Assembly: GCA_947177165.1 (NCBI GenBank)
Contig: CAMWTP010000008.1
Location: 39,133 to 103,132 of the forward strand
Source: an uncultured Lachnospiraceae bacterium
Lineage (GTDB): Bacteria > Bacillota > Clostridia > Lachnospirales > Lachnospiraceae
Reading direction: 5' to 3'
DNA: 64,000 bases
The translations under genes were made by a program, and so were the position numbers. The notes under the pieces were generated by a model. The model did not search any database, was not told the origin of the DNA, and saw nothing but the letters and a program-made list of their open reading frames with translations. Positions 8,942-16,727 of this stretch are shown here, piece after piece (positions within the stretch are counted from its first letter, which is position 1; every line of letters begins with the position of its first letter).

Positions 8942-8967
8942 AACCCGTATGCTACAGCATACGGGTT
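8942..8967. terminator. Hairpin terminator between convergent genes
   Basis: AACCCGTATGCT (8942-8953) and AGCATACGGGTT (8956-8967) form a near-perfect palindrome. On the plus strand it is followed by ATTTCTG, only a weak U-tract. On the minus strand it overlaps the last codons of the HD-GYP gene and is followed by a TTTCTTTC tract. Confidence 0.7.
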
Positions 8968-10001
8968 ATTTCTGCGCCCTGTTTTGTCTGAAGGTCAAAA
9001 AGAGCATTGTTGACATCAATTGTCGGCCGCGATAAGGCGTCCTCGTGAATTTCCGTGATTCGTCCTTCCAGATTTCCGGTCACGCAGACGCGCCTGTCTA
9101 TGTACATTTTTGCGATGCGCGTGAGAATGGGCTTGATATTTGGCCCGTATTTGTCAAAGCCCTGCTCTTCGAAGACGCGGATGGCCTGAAAAGGTGTCAG
9201 GGCAACACGCTGTGCCCTGGGGTGCGTCATTGCTTCATACGTATCGGCGATTGCTGCAATCAGGGCAAAAGGGTCAATGCGGTTCTCTTTTATGCGGGCA
9301 GGATAGCCGCTTCCGTCGCAGCGTTCGTGGTGCATGATCATGACGCTGACTACGTGCGGAGGAAGCTTTCTCGATTTGACAAGCTCATATCCCAGGTGAA
9401 TGTGGTGCTGCATCTGGATATATTCTTCAGGCGTGAGTTTATCGGGCTTCCACAACAGCTCATCGGATACCTTTGTCTTTCCGATGTCAAAGATAAAACC
9501 AGATACGGTCAGGTTGTCTAAGTCCTCGTCATTCATGCCGATCCATTTGCCAAAGACATAACACAGCATGCCGCAGTTAAAACAGTGGTTGTAAGTGATC
9601 TCGTTCTCATTCGGCATCATATTGTAGAGATAGTCGAGCAGCTGTTCTCCGTTCCTGACAACAGAGAAAATGTCATCCCGCAGCGACAGGAGTTTCACAA
9701 TATTGAGTTCCAGACCAGTGTCCAGTGTGCGCATGATTCTGTGGAAGGAGTCGAGCGTGGCAGAGTACACTTCGGTGAAACGCTGAAAATCAGGATGCAG
9801 GTGCAGATATTTGTAGTGTGCCATATTGATCTCATCAGGCTCGCTGAGTGTTACTTCGTCAAAATTGTATTCGTACAATGTCTGTATATTTTCCTGTGTC
9901 AGTACGGTATTTGCCTTAAAAAGAATAACGTTGGCGGGGGTGTAGATATCATCATACAATACCATGCCAGGTTTGAGCGATTGTGTTGATAGTTTGTACA
10001 T
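8952..10001 (-). CDS. HD-GYP domain protein with altered HD motif
   Basis: About 349 residues. The N-terminal ~90 residues are a small beta-rich region (LKPGMVLYDDIYTPAN) common before HD-GYP domains. The HD-GYP domain fills the rest, with HHERCDGSGYP (GYP motif intact) and HHIHLGYELV. At the place of the usual HDIGK the sequence is FDIGK, so the metal-binding His of the HD pair is replaced by Phe. Active members hydrolyse cyclic di-GMP; loss of this His suggests weakened or lost catalysis, perhaps sensing only (inference). The start is taken at MYKLSTQ, which follows AAGGAGG with good spacing, rather than 18 codons upstream. Confidence 0.8.
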   Translation of the reverse strand: MYKLSTQSLKPGMVLYDDIYTPANVILFKANTVLTQENIQTLYEYNFDEVTLSEPDEINMAHYKYLHLHPDFQRFTEVYSATLDSFHRIMRTLDTGLELNIVKLLSLRDDIFSVVRNGEQLLDYLYNMMPNENEITYNHCFNCGMLCYVFGKWIGMNDEDLDNLTVSGFIFDIGKTKVSDELLWKPDKLTPEEYIQMQHHIHLGYELVKSRKLPPHVVSVMIMHHERCDGSGYPARIKENRIDPFALIAAIADTYEAMTHPRAQRVALTPFQAIRVFEEQGFDKYGPNIKPILTRIAKMYIDRRVCVTGNLEGRITEIHEDALSRPTIDVNNALFDLQTKQGAEITRML

Positions 10002-10293
10002 AAGTCCTCCTTGAATAAAGAAGTACTCTCTGAAAGAGTGTTCTTGTGATATCATAACATATCATATCATAAAATATGGATATTTGTATATACAAAATTA
10101 AAAAAAGGTTTTACTGACCGCGCGGTGCGAGCGTTTCGGTAACATAACCGGGAATATGGTAAACATAACTAAAAAGTTATGTAAATTTGCACAATTTGGA
10201 AAATAAGCATTGATTTATAAAAATACATATGCTACTATTGAAAAAAAGTGGCTAAGCGTGGAAAAAAGAACGCTTATCGAAACGCTTTTTGTG

Positions 10294-10330
10294 AGTTATC
10301 CACAAAAATACATCTGTAATGTGGATAACT
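10294..10330. promoter_or_regulatory. Inverted pair of perfect DnaA boxes
   Basis: TTATCCACA (10296-10304) and its reverse complement TGTGGATAA (10320-10328) lie in an 11-base perfect inverted repeat (AGTTATCCACA/TGTGGATAACT). Both match the consensus TTATNCACA exactly. No dnaA or dnaN gene is in the window. It may be a DnaA-controlled promoter, a titration site or simply a hairpin. Confidence 0.55.
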
Positions 10331-10442
10331 TATCTGTTTACATAATGTACAATTGTGTTGGTTACGTTTCGGCGCCGGTATCTTTAGAGGGAGAATAGGA
10401 ACCGGGAAAGAAACTAATCATAAATAAGCTTTGATTATCTCG

Positions 10443-10660
10443 GAGGCGTGTGCGTACACGCCAGAGGCACCTTGACAACATAACTACTGTAATAAGGATT
10501 ATGGATATATCGGACTTAAAAACTGCCCAGGGCCCAGCGCATTCAGGATATTCGGAAAGAAATGCTGCGGCCGGTCGGAAAAAGTGCGGAGGTTTTGGAG
10601 AGGTAAACCTGCCGCCAGGGACAGATGAAAGTTGATATATAACATTGATGAGGGTTGAAA
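10443..10660 (+). ncRNA. Structured leader or small RNA, class unknown
   Basis: Several stable hairpins follow one another. GGCGTGT/ACACGCC lies near 10444-10461. GCATT/AATGC, extended by CAG/CTG, lies near 10536-10567. GCGG plus AGGTTT paired with AAACCT plus CCGC lies near 10587-10616. This precedes a short gene (10672). I tested it by eye against c-di-GMP, lysine, T-box, THF, SRP, tmRNA and RNase P consensus elements and found no match. It could be a new leader element or a 6S-like RNA. Confidence 0.35.
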
Positions 10661-10671
10661 GGGGACACAGC

Positions 10672-10887
10672 ATGTTAGTAGCGAAGAGAGAAGTATCTGA
10701 GAGAATTGATATTTTAAACAAGAAGCCAATGATCAGAAAGATTCAGGCCACAGGAGAGATGATAGCAGGTTTTTTAAATCCTGTGACCGGAGATTTTGAA
10801 GTAGCTATGGAAATCAACGATGAGAGAGATATTGATGAATTTCTCGATGAATATGATTTGTCAGTCGTCATGATTTCAAAAATGTAA
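10672..10887 (+). CDS. Uncharacterised 71-residue protein
   Basis: A small soluble protein starting MLVAKREVSERI and ending VVMISKM. The start is set by AAAGGGGAC 7 bases upstream; an in-frame ATG at 10645 lacks such a site. The predicted secondary structure is helix, strands, then an acidic helix (NDERDIDEFLDEYD). No family was recognised. It stands alone between a long structured leader and a separate hydrolase gene, so it seems to be individually regulated. Confidence 0.6.
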   Translation: MLVAKREVSERIDILNKKPMIRKIQATGEMIAGFLNPVTGDFEVAMEINDERDIDEFLDEYDLSVVMISKM

Positions 10888-10987
10888 AGTTCATATCGAA
10901 ATAAATTGAAAAAGGTGTTAATCAAAGCAAAGGAGACGGGGGCAGAAAGGACTGTCCCCGTTTTCTATCACAAGAAGGAGTAAAGCA

Positions 10988-11947
10988 ATGAAGAGAAAAG
11001 ACTTTTATATTCCGTCCAGGGACGGTGTGCACAGGCTCCGCGTTGTGCTGTGGGAGCCGGAGGGCGAAGTCAGGGCCGTAGTACAGATTTCACATGGAAT
11101 GATCGAGATGATTGACCGCTATGAGGACTTTGCGCTGTTTTTGAACAAGCACGGTTACGCAGTGATTGGAAATGACCATTTGGGTCATGGTCTGACTGCG
11201 GGGAACGACGCCGACCTTGGATATTTCTGTCCACGCAGCATGAGTGCGACAGTCGTGGCGGATCTGCACCGCGTCACAAAATATGCCAGGAAAAAATACA
11301 AAAACAAACCCTATTTCCTGTTAGGACACAGCATGGGCTCCTTTATGGCGAGAAGATATCTGATGACCTATGGCATGGACTTGGACGGAGCCATCATCTG
11401 CGGCACGGGAAGCCAGAGCTGGCCGGTTCTGATTGCAGGTCCGATTGTGGCAAATGCGCTCAGGCTTGTATTCGGCGACCGTTTCCGGTCAAGGCTGCTT
11501 GAGAAAAGTGCGTTTGGCGCATACCAGAAGCGCATCCCGAATCCGCGCACCAAGAGCGACTGGATGACGCGGGATACGAAGATCGTTGATTTCTGCAGGA
11601 GCAATAAGTACTGTAGTTTTATCTTTACAGTCAATGGCTACAGGACACTGTTTGAGGTGCTTGCATTTATACAGAAAAAGCAGAATATCGACAGGATTCC
11701 CACGGAACTTCCGATGTTCTTTATCGCAGGCGGACAGGACCCGGTCGGCCATTATGGAAGGGATGTGCGGAAGGTTGCGGCCAGATATGAGAGGGCGGGG
11801 GTTGAGGACGTCTCGTTAAAAATATATCAGGAGGACAGGCACGAGGTATTGAATGAGCTTGACAGGGATCAGGTGTACAGGGATGTCCTCTCATGGCTGG
11901 ATACGAAGGTATTGGAACAAAATGATGCAGATGCGAAAACTCAGTGA
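10988..11947 (+). CDS. Alpha/beta hydrolase (serine aminopeptidase S33 / monoacylglycerol-lipase-like)
   Basis: 319 residues. The nucleophile elbow GHSMG places the Ser near residue 115. The oxyanion loop SHGMIEM is near residue 36, GNDHLGHG near 60, the acid AGGQDP near 248, and the catalytic His in DRHEVLNE near 283. This is the full catalytic triad of lysophospholipase/monoacylglycerol-lipase-like enzymes; the physiological ester is not evident. No signal peptide, so cytoplasmic. AAGAAGGAG precedes the ATG. The 3' end overlaps the tadA start by 26 bases, so the pair is co-transcribed. Confidence 0.85.
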   Translation: MKRKDFYIPSRDGVHRLRVVLWEPEGEVRAVVQISHGMIEMIDRYEDFALFLNKHGYAVIGNDHLGHGLTAGNDADLGYFCPRSMSATVVADLHRVTKYARKKYKNKPYFLLGHSMGSFMARRYLMTYGMDLDGAIICGTGSQSWPVLIAGPIVANALRLVFGDRFRSRLLEKSAFGAYQKRIPNPRTKSDWMTRDTKIVDFCRSNKYCSFIFTVNGYRTLFEVLAFIQKKQNIDRIPTELPMFFIAGGQDPVGHYGRDVRKVAARYERAGVEDVSLKIYQEDRHEVLNELDRDQVYRDVLSWLDTKVLEQNDADAKTQ

Positions 11948-12431
11948 AGACGAAAGATACATGAAGGAGGCAGTCAGACAGGCTAAGAAGGCTTACGCGC
12001 TCGGTGAGGTGCCGATTGGCTGCGTGATTGTGCACGACGGAAAAATTATAGGGCGCGGATACAACAGGCGCAATACTGACAAGAGTACACTCTCCCACGC
12101 GGAAATCATTGCGATCCGGAAGGCAGGCAGGGTGATCGGTGACTGGCGGCTTGAGGATTGTACATTGTATGTCACGCTCGAGCCCTGTCAGATGTGTGCG
12201 GGTGCCATCGTGCAGGCGCGTATTCCCAGAGTCGTGATGGCGTGCATGAATCCCAAGGCGGGGTGTGCAGGCTCAGTCTTAAACATTTTTGATATGCCGC
12301 AGTTCAATCATCAGGTGGAGTCGGTGAGGGGCGTTATGGAATCGGAGTGTGCCCAGATGCTCAGGACGTTCTTTAAGGAGCTGCGCATCAGAAATAAGGC
12401 CGGGAAAGAAGCGAAAGAACTTTCGGAGTGA
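11922..12431 (+). CDS. tadA: tRNA-specific adenosine(34) deaminase
   Basis: About 169 residues. This is the zinc deaminase that converts A34 to inosine in tRNA-Arg(ACG). Zinc ligands and catalytic Glu are in SHAEI (HxE) and EPCQMCAG (PCxxC); GEVPIGCVIV and NPKAGCAGS are further family motifs. ATG 11922 (MMQMRKLSED) is preferred, with ATG 11931 and 11961 as alternatives. The start lies inside the end of the hydrolase gene. It should not be confused with the pilus ATPase TadA encoded at 28195. Confidence 0.93.
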   Translation: MMQMRKLSEDERYMKEAVRQAKKAYALGEVPIGCVIVHDGKIIGRGYNRRNTDKSTLSHAEIIAIRKAGRVIGDWRLEDCTLYVTLEPCQMCAGAIVQARIPRVVMACMNPKAGCAGSVLNIFDMPQFNHQVESVRGVMESECAQMLRTFFKELRIRNKAGKEAKELSE

Positions 12432-12524
12432 AAAACTTCTTTATTATACAGATAAATTATGGTACACTTGCAATGAGAAAAAGATGTCATCATGAAATAT
12501 CATTATGAAGCGTGGAGGTTTGGT

Positions 12525-13481
12525 ATGGACGAGATTGCAGTGCTCATTCCCTGTTACAATGAGAGCAAGACGATAGAAAAGGTAGTCAGAGACTTTAAGA
12601 AAGCGCTCCCGGAAGCGGTAATATACGTGTACGACAACAATTCGAAAGATGGGACAGACGAGATCGCGCGGCGCGCGGGTGCGGTGGTGCGCTACGAGTA
12701 TCAGCAGGGAAAGGGAAACGTGATCAGGCGGATGTTTCGGGAGATTGATGCGAAATGTTATGTCATGACGGACGGCGACGACACGTACCCGGCTGACGAG
12801 GCGCGAAAGCTCTGCGAGGCGGTGCTCGATAGAAAGGCGGACATGGTTGTGGGGGACAGGCTGTCGTCCTCCTACTTCGAGGAGAATAAGCGGCCGTTTC
12901 ACAATTTCGGAAACTCGCTCGTGCGCGGCGCGATCAACAGCATGTTCAAGAGCGATATCCGCGATATCATGACAGGCTACAGGGCGTTCAGCTATCAGTT
13001 TGTGAAGTCATTTCCTGTGCTCTCCAAGGGGTTTGAGATTGAGACAGAGATGAGCATTCACGCCATTGACAAGAATATGCGCGTGGAGAATGTGATTATC
13101 CAGTACAGGGACAGACCGGCGGGGAGCGAATCGAAGCTCAACACCTACTCTGATGGCATAAAAGTCATTATGACGATTGTAAAATTATACAAAAACTATA
13201 AGCCAATGGGCTTTTTTTCGTGGATAGCAGTGCTGCTTGCGCTGATATCGACAGCCTTTCTGGTTCCTGTGATGGGCGAGTACATCGACACGGGACTTGT
13301 GGAGCGCTTCCCAACGCTGATCGTATGCGGTTTTGTATACATGGCGGCGATGCAGTCGTTTTTTGCAGGGTTGATGCTCTCCACTATGAAGCAGAAAAAC
13401 ATGCAGGATTATGAGATGAACCTGATTCTGCTGGACAAGGAGTACAAGGAACTGCTGTCGGATGCCAGGGACAAGCCATAG
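12525..13481 (+). CDS. Family 2 glycosyltransferase with C-terminal membrane helices
   Basis: About 318 residues. The GT-A start IAVLIPCYNESKTIEKVV, the nucleotide/metal motif TDGDDTYP (DxD, about residue 86) and the MTGYRAFS acceptor-region motif match dolichol-phosphate mannosyltransferase/GtrB-like enzymes. Two C-terminal hydrophobic segments (about 227-250 and 262-285) would anchor it in the membrane. It probably loads a sugar onto a polyprenyl phosphate for surface polysaccharide or protein glycosylation (inference). ATG 12525 is chosen because GTGGAGG is 7 bases upstream. Confidence 0.85.
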   Translation: MDEIAVLIPCYNESKTIEKVVRDFKKALPEAVIYVYDNNSKDGTDEIARRAGAVVRYEYQQGKGNVIRRMFREIDAKCYVMTDGDDTYPADEARKLCEAVLDRKADMVVGDRLSSSYFEENKRPFHNFGNSLVRGAINSMFKSDIRDIMTGYRAFSYQFVKSFPVLSKGFEIETEMSIHAIDKNMRVENVIIQYRDRPAGSESKLNTYSDGIKVIMTIVKLYKNYKPMGFFSWIAVLLALISTAFLVPVMGEYIDTGLVERFPTLIVCGFVYMAAMQSFFAGLMLSTMKQKNMQDYEMNLILLDKEYKELLSDARDKP

Positions 13482-13515
13482 GCGGTCTGGGAGCACAGTA
13501 CAAAGTAGGATTAAT

Positions 13516-14277
13516 ATGAAAATACCAATGAATTATGTCGCCTTTGATATTGAGACGACAGGGTTAAATCCCAAGTATGATAAAATCATAGAAATTGGGG
13601 CAGTCAGAGTCAGGGACGGGGAGCCGGTGGACACATTTTCCACGTTTGTCAATCCGGCAAAGAGCCTTCCTGTGCGGATCGTTGAACTTACGGGGATTCA
13701 CGATGCGGACGTTGCAGGAGCCCCTTATATAGACGAGATTCTGGATTCTTTTTTGGCGTTTGTGGGCGATGATGTGCTCCTGGGACACAATATTTTATTT
13801 GACTATTCTTTTGTCAAGAAAGCGGCTGTAAATCAGAAGCGGATATTTGAGAAGCAGGGGATTGATACCCTTCGGATTGCCAAGCGGTTTCTGAGTGAGC
13901 TGGAGAGCAGACAGCTGGGTTTTCTGTGCGACTACTACCAGATCGATCTGGATGCGCACAGGGCGTTGAACGATGCGGTTGCGGCGCACAGGCTTTATAC
14001 GATTCTGGTGCGTGAATACGGCAGCCAGGAGGGCGGTATCTTTCAGCCCAGGCCATTGATTTATACTGTCAAGAAGGAGAGTCCGGCCACGCCAAAACAG
14101 CTGGAACTTCTGCAGAAGCTGATTGTGCAGTACCATCTGCAGTGCGATGGGTTCGTGCTCTACCCGGTTGCGAGGGTTACGGACGAGTATGTTGATCTGG
14201 AAAAAATTACAAAAAATGAAGCAAGCAGGCTTATCGATAAGCTGCTTGCAAATTTTCGACGATCGTATCCTTCATGA
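13516..14277 (+). CDS. DEDDh 3'-5' exonuclease (DnaQ/PolC-epsilon-like)
   Basis: About 253 residues. The exonuclease motifs are complete: ExoI DIETTG (about residue 11), ExoII GHNILFDYSF (about 92) and ExoIII with HRALNDA (about 150), the H and D of DEDDh. The N-terminal ~180 residues match the epsilon-type proofreading domain. The C-terminal ~70 residues are extra and lack a polymerase domain, so this is a free exonuclease for DNA repair or RNA turnover. ATG 13516 follows GTAGGA. Its last 47 bases overlap the convergent gene 14231-14839. Confidence 0.85.
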   Translation: MKIPMNYVAFDIETTGLNPKYDKIIEIGAVRVRDGEPVDTFSTFVNPAKSLPVRIVELTGIHDADVAGAPYIDEILDSFLAFVGDDVLLGHNILFDYSFVKKAAVNQKRIFEKQGIDTLRIAKRFLSELESRQLGFLCDYYQIDLDAHRALNDAVAAHRLYTILVREYGSQEGGIFQPRPLIYTVKKESPATPKQLELLQKLIVQYHLQCDGFVLYPVARVTDEYVDLEKITKNEASRLIDKLLANFRRSYPS

Positions 14278-14839
14278 GGGAGTTGATGTTTTGTGCCTGT
14301 GCGATCAGGTGTTCAATTTTCTCTGGTGTGTTCATCTGTTGATAAAGCTCAGCGAGCAGGTAATAGCTTTTGCTGACATCCGTTCCAGTGGAGACGGCGA
14401 ACTCGAGCACCCTGATGGTAAGTTCATCTTCGAGGTTGTCGTGCAGCAGTTCGGCAATCTTTTGCAGGAGAGTTACCAGTTTTGTGTAATGAAAATCGTA
14501 ATCGCTTAATATAGTAATATTAGCAGTCCCGTATTCCAGCTTGAGGTCTGTGTTGGTATATCCTGTGAGATTTACGATTTTGGAGGAGGACAAGCCGTTC
14601 AGCTCATCCAGATAGCTTTGAAGCTCCTCCGTCATGATGGCGGGCTTCATGGTGAGCAGCTCTTCCGGGATTGTGATGTAGTCCAGATTGTCAATCGATT
14701 TTTTCCGCGTGAAATTTGCCCTTTGCTCACGGTCCCAGAACTCGCGGTCGATATCCTGTTCTTTGCGTTTCGCATTGCGCAGCGCGTATGAAAATAAAAT
14801 ACATATAATAGGAAAGCTTGCAATTATGATTAAATTCAT
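14231..14839 (-). CDS. Uncharacterised membrane-anchored helical protein
   Basis: 202 residues. One N-terminal hydrophobic segment (LIIIASFPIICILFSYAL) is followed by a basic stretch and a soluble helical domain that looks TPR-like (LLAELYQQMNTPEKIEHLI). The coding frame overlaps the 3' end of the exonuclease gene by 47 bases tail to tail. It is divergent from the tiny membrane-protein gene at 14873, with a shared 33-base gap holding the start signals of both. No family recognised. Confidence 0.65.
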   Translation of the reverse strand: MNLIIIASFPIICILFSYALRNAKRKEQDIDREFWDREQRANFTRKKSIDNLDYITIPEELLTMKPAIMTEELQSYLDELNGLSSSKIVNLTGYTNTDLKLEYGTANITILSDYDFHYTKLVTLLQKIAELLHDNLEDELTIRVLEFAVSTGTDVSKSYYLLAELYQQMNTPEKIEHLIAQAQNINSLMKDTIVENLQAAYR

Positions 14840-14872
14840 ATATAATATCCTTTCGAAAAGGGGTGAACAGCC

Positions 14873-14983
14873 ATGATGAACATGAACAATAAGAAAACAC
14901 AGCGTAAGATTGCTGCCGTCATAGCAGTTGTTCTGGTACTCGCTATGGTAGTACCGCTGGTTTTGAGCGTTTTTGGTGTCTAA
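14873..14983 (+). CDS. 36-residue single-span membrane protein
   Basis: The protein starts MMNMNNKKTQRKIAA and continues with a hydrophobic helix (VIAVVLVLAMVVPLVLSVF) to the end. A good ribosome binding site (AAAAGGGG) lies 9 bases before ATG 14873, and the frame stops at 14983. The basic start and single helix suggest a small inner-membrane regulator or subunit. It precedes the VanW-family gene by 66 bases and may share its transcript. Confidence 0.6.
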   Translation: MMNMNNKKTQRKIAAVIAVVLVLAMVVPLVLSVFGV

Positions 14984-15049
14984 TATATATCATATCACAT
15001 TATTCGGAACAATGCAAAAAAAACGTTTATAAAATAGGAGTAGAGGTCT

Positions 15050-16663
15050 ATGAAAAAAATGAGCAGATGCGTTGGGTTCGCTTTGCTGACACTGTTGTTT
15101 CTGACTGTGTCTGCAGCGATGTTTCAGCCAGATGAGGTTGTGGCCGCTTCGGATGATGGCGTGATTTTGGAAGGGGTGTACATCGGGGATATCAGTCTCG
15201 CAGGCATGACAGCAGATGAGGCAAAGGCTGCAGTCAGTTCGTTTGTCGAGGAACTGAAAACAAAGCATATTACCTTCGGTGCGGTGAATGATCATTATGT
15301 GACAGTTATGGCGGGAGAGCTTGGATTGCGCTGGGTAAATGAGGCGGATATCGATGCAGCCGCAGCGCTCGGCAAAAAGGGAAATATTGTAAAGCGATAC
15401 AAGGCAATACAGGACCTGAAGCACGGCAACAAGGTTTATGAACTGAAGCTGTCGCTCGACAGGGACCTGATCAGAACAGTGCTTGAGGAACAGTGCACAG
15501 AGTATGATGTTGCGCCGGTCAACAATACGATCACAAGAGTGGACGGAGAGTTTGTCATAGAGGCAGGACAGACCGGGCAGCGGGTAAATATCGAGGAATC
15601 TCTGAATAAGGCGTACGACTATATCACTGTCGGCTGGGATTACCAGGACGCCTCCATCGACCTTGCAATCGATGTGACAGAGCCGAAAGGAAGCGTCGAA
15701 GAGCTGCAGAAAATGACGGATGTCCTCGGCACTTTTACGACAAGCTATTCTACCAGCAGTTCAGCGAGATGCAAGAATGTGGAGAACGGCTGCCGGCTGA
15801 TCAACGGTACGATCCTGTATCCCGGTGACGAATTTTCAACATACGATGCAATCAAGCCTTTTACAGAGGCAAACGGATACTATCCGGCGGGCTCCTACCA
15901 GAATGGAAAGGTGGTCGACAGTCTCGGCGGCGGTATCTGCCAGGTGTCAACCACATTGTATAATGCGGTGCTGCTGTCGGAGCTTGAGGTGACAGAGCGA
16001 AACAATCATTCTATGATTATCACGTATGTGAAGCCGTCGATGGACGCCGCGATTGCAGAGTCGGCGGGCAAGGATTTCCGGTTTGTCAACAGCTGGGACA
16101 ATCCGATCTACATTGAGGGAACGACAGAGAACAAGCAGATTACGTTTACAATCTATGGCATGGAGCAGAGAGACCCGGGACATGTCGTGCGCTACGAGAG
16201 TGAGACGCTCTCGACGACACACCCTGATCATGAGATTATCACGCCGACTACAAGCCAGGGCGTAGGATACATCAGCGTGGAGTCAGCACATGTCGGATAT
16301 ACGGCGCAGCTCTGGAAAGTTGTCGAGGAGAACGGCGTCGAGGTGAGCCGCGAGGTGATCAACAAGAGCTCTTACAAGGTATCTCCGCGATCGGCAACGG
16401 TAGGCGTCAACACAGATAATCCGAACTATGCTGCGCGCATCAATGCGGCAGTGGCATCGGGAAGTATTGACACCTGTAAGGCAGAGGCGGCTGCAATCAA
16501 GGCAGAGATGGCAGCGGCGGCAGAACAGCAGGCAGCGATGACTGACGAGGAGCGGGCAGCAGCGGAGCAGCAGGCTGCATTGGCGGCATATTATCAGGCA
16601 CTTCAGCAGCAACAGCAGCAGCTGTTAGAGCAGCAGGCGCAGCAGCAGCAGGCACAGCCGTAA
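15050..16663 (+). CDS. VanW-family exported protein
   Basis: 537 residues. An N-terminal signal/anchor (VGFALLTLLFLTVSAAMF) comes first. Next is a peptidoglycan-binding-4-like region (about 45-200) and the VanW domain (about 225-360), with PGDEFSTYDAI, YPAGSYQNGKVVDSLGGG and ICQVSTTLYNAVL. A beta-rich G5-like part follows to about 460. The last ~75 residues are almost only Ala, Gln and Glu. VanW proteins are cell-envelope proteins of unclear biochemistry, often with wall-binding domains. Its start follows TAGGAGTAGAGG. The Gln tail is encoded by CAG/CAA runs (16600-16660). Confidence 0.85.
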   Translation: MKKMSRCVGFALLTLLFLTVSAAMFQPDEVVAASDDGVILEGVYIGDISLAGMTADEAKAAVSSFVEELKTKHITFGAVNDHYVTVMAGELGLRWVNEADIDAAAALGKKGNIVKRYKAIQDLKHGNKVYELKLSLDRDLIRTVLEEQCTEYDVAPVNNTITRVDGEFVIEAGQTGQRVNIEESLNKAYDYITVGWDYQDASIDLAIDVTEPKGSVEELQKMTDVLGTFTTSYSTSSSARCKNVENGCRLINGTILYPGDEFSTYDAIKPFTEANGYYPAGSYQNGKVVDSLGGGICQVSTTLYNAVLLSELEVTERNNHSMIITYVKPSMDAAIAESAGKDFRFVNSWDNPIYIEGTTENKQITFTIYGMEQRDPGHVVRYESETLSTTHPDHEIITPTTSQGVGYISVESAHVGYTAQLWKVVEENGVEVSREVINKSSYKVSPRSATVGVNTDNPNYAARINAAVASGSIDTCKAEAAAIKAEMAAAAEQQAAMTDEERAAAEQQAALAAYYQALQQQQQQLLEQQAQQQQAQP

Positions 16664-16727
16664 ACGGTGGCTCCCGCCGGCGGTAATAGAGATACACGGC
16701 TGCACAAAGTGATAAAGGGGATTTGTG

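Larger units (their letters stand above)
10002..10671. other. 670-base intergenic region with palindromes, DnaA boxes and a structured leader
   Basis: No convincing gene. From left to right it holds an A/T-rich stretch with the minus-strand promoter area of the HD-GYP gene, and a perfect hairpin ACATAACT/AGTTATGT (10163-10182). An AAGCG/CGCTT inverted repeat lies near 10254-10275, followed by the paired DnaA boxes (10294-10330) and a repeated CGTTTCGG word (near 10132 and 10366). A structured G/C-rich leader lies before the gene at 10672. TTGACA at 10472-10477 is a -35 candidate, but no clear -10 follows at the usual distance. Confidence 0.6.

Noticed and set aside
10056..10671. Chromosomal origin of replication
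   Set aside because: Only two DnaA boxes were found and no dnaA, dnaN or rpmH nearby; reported only as a DnaA-box pair.
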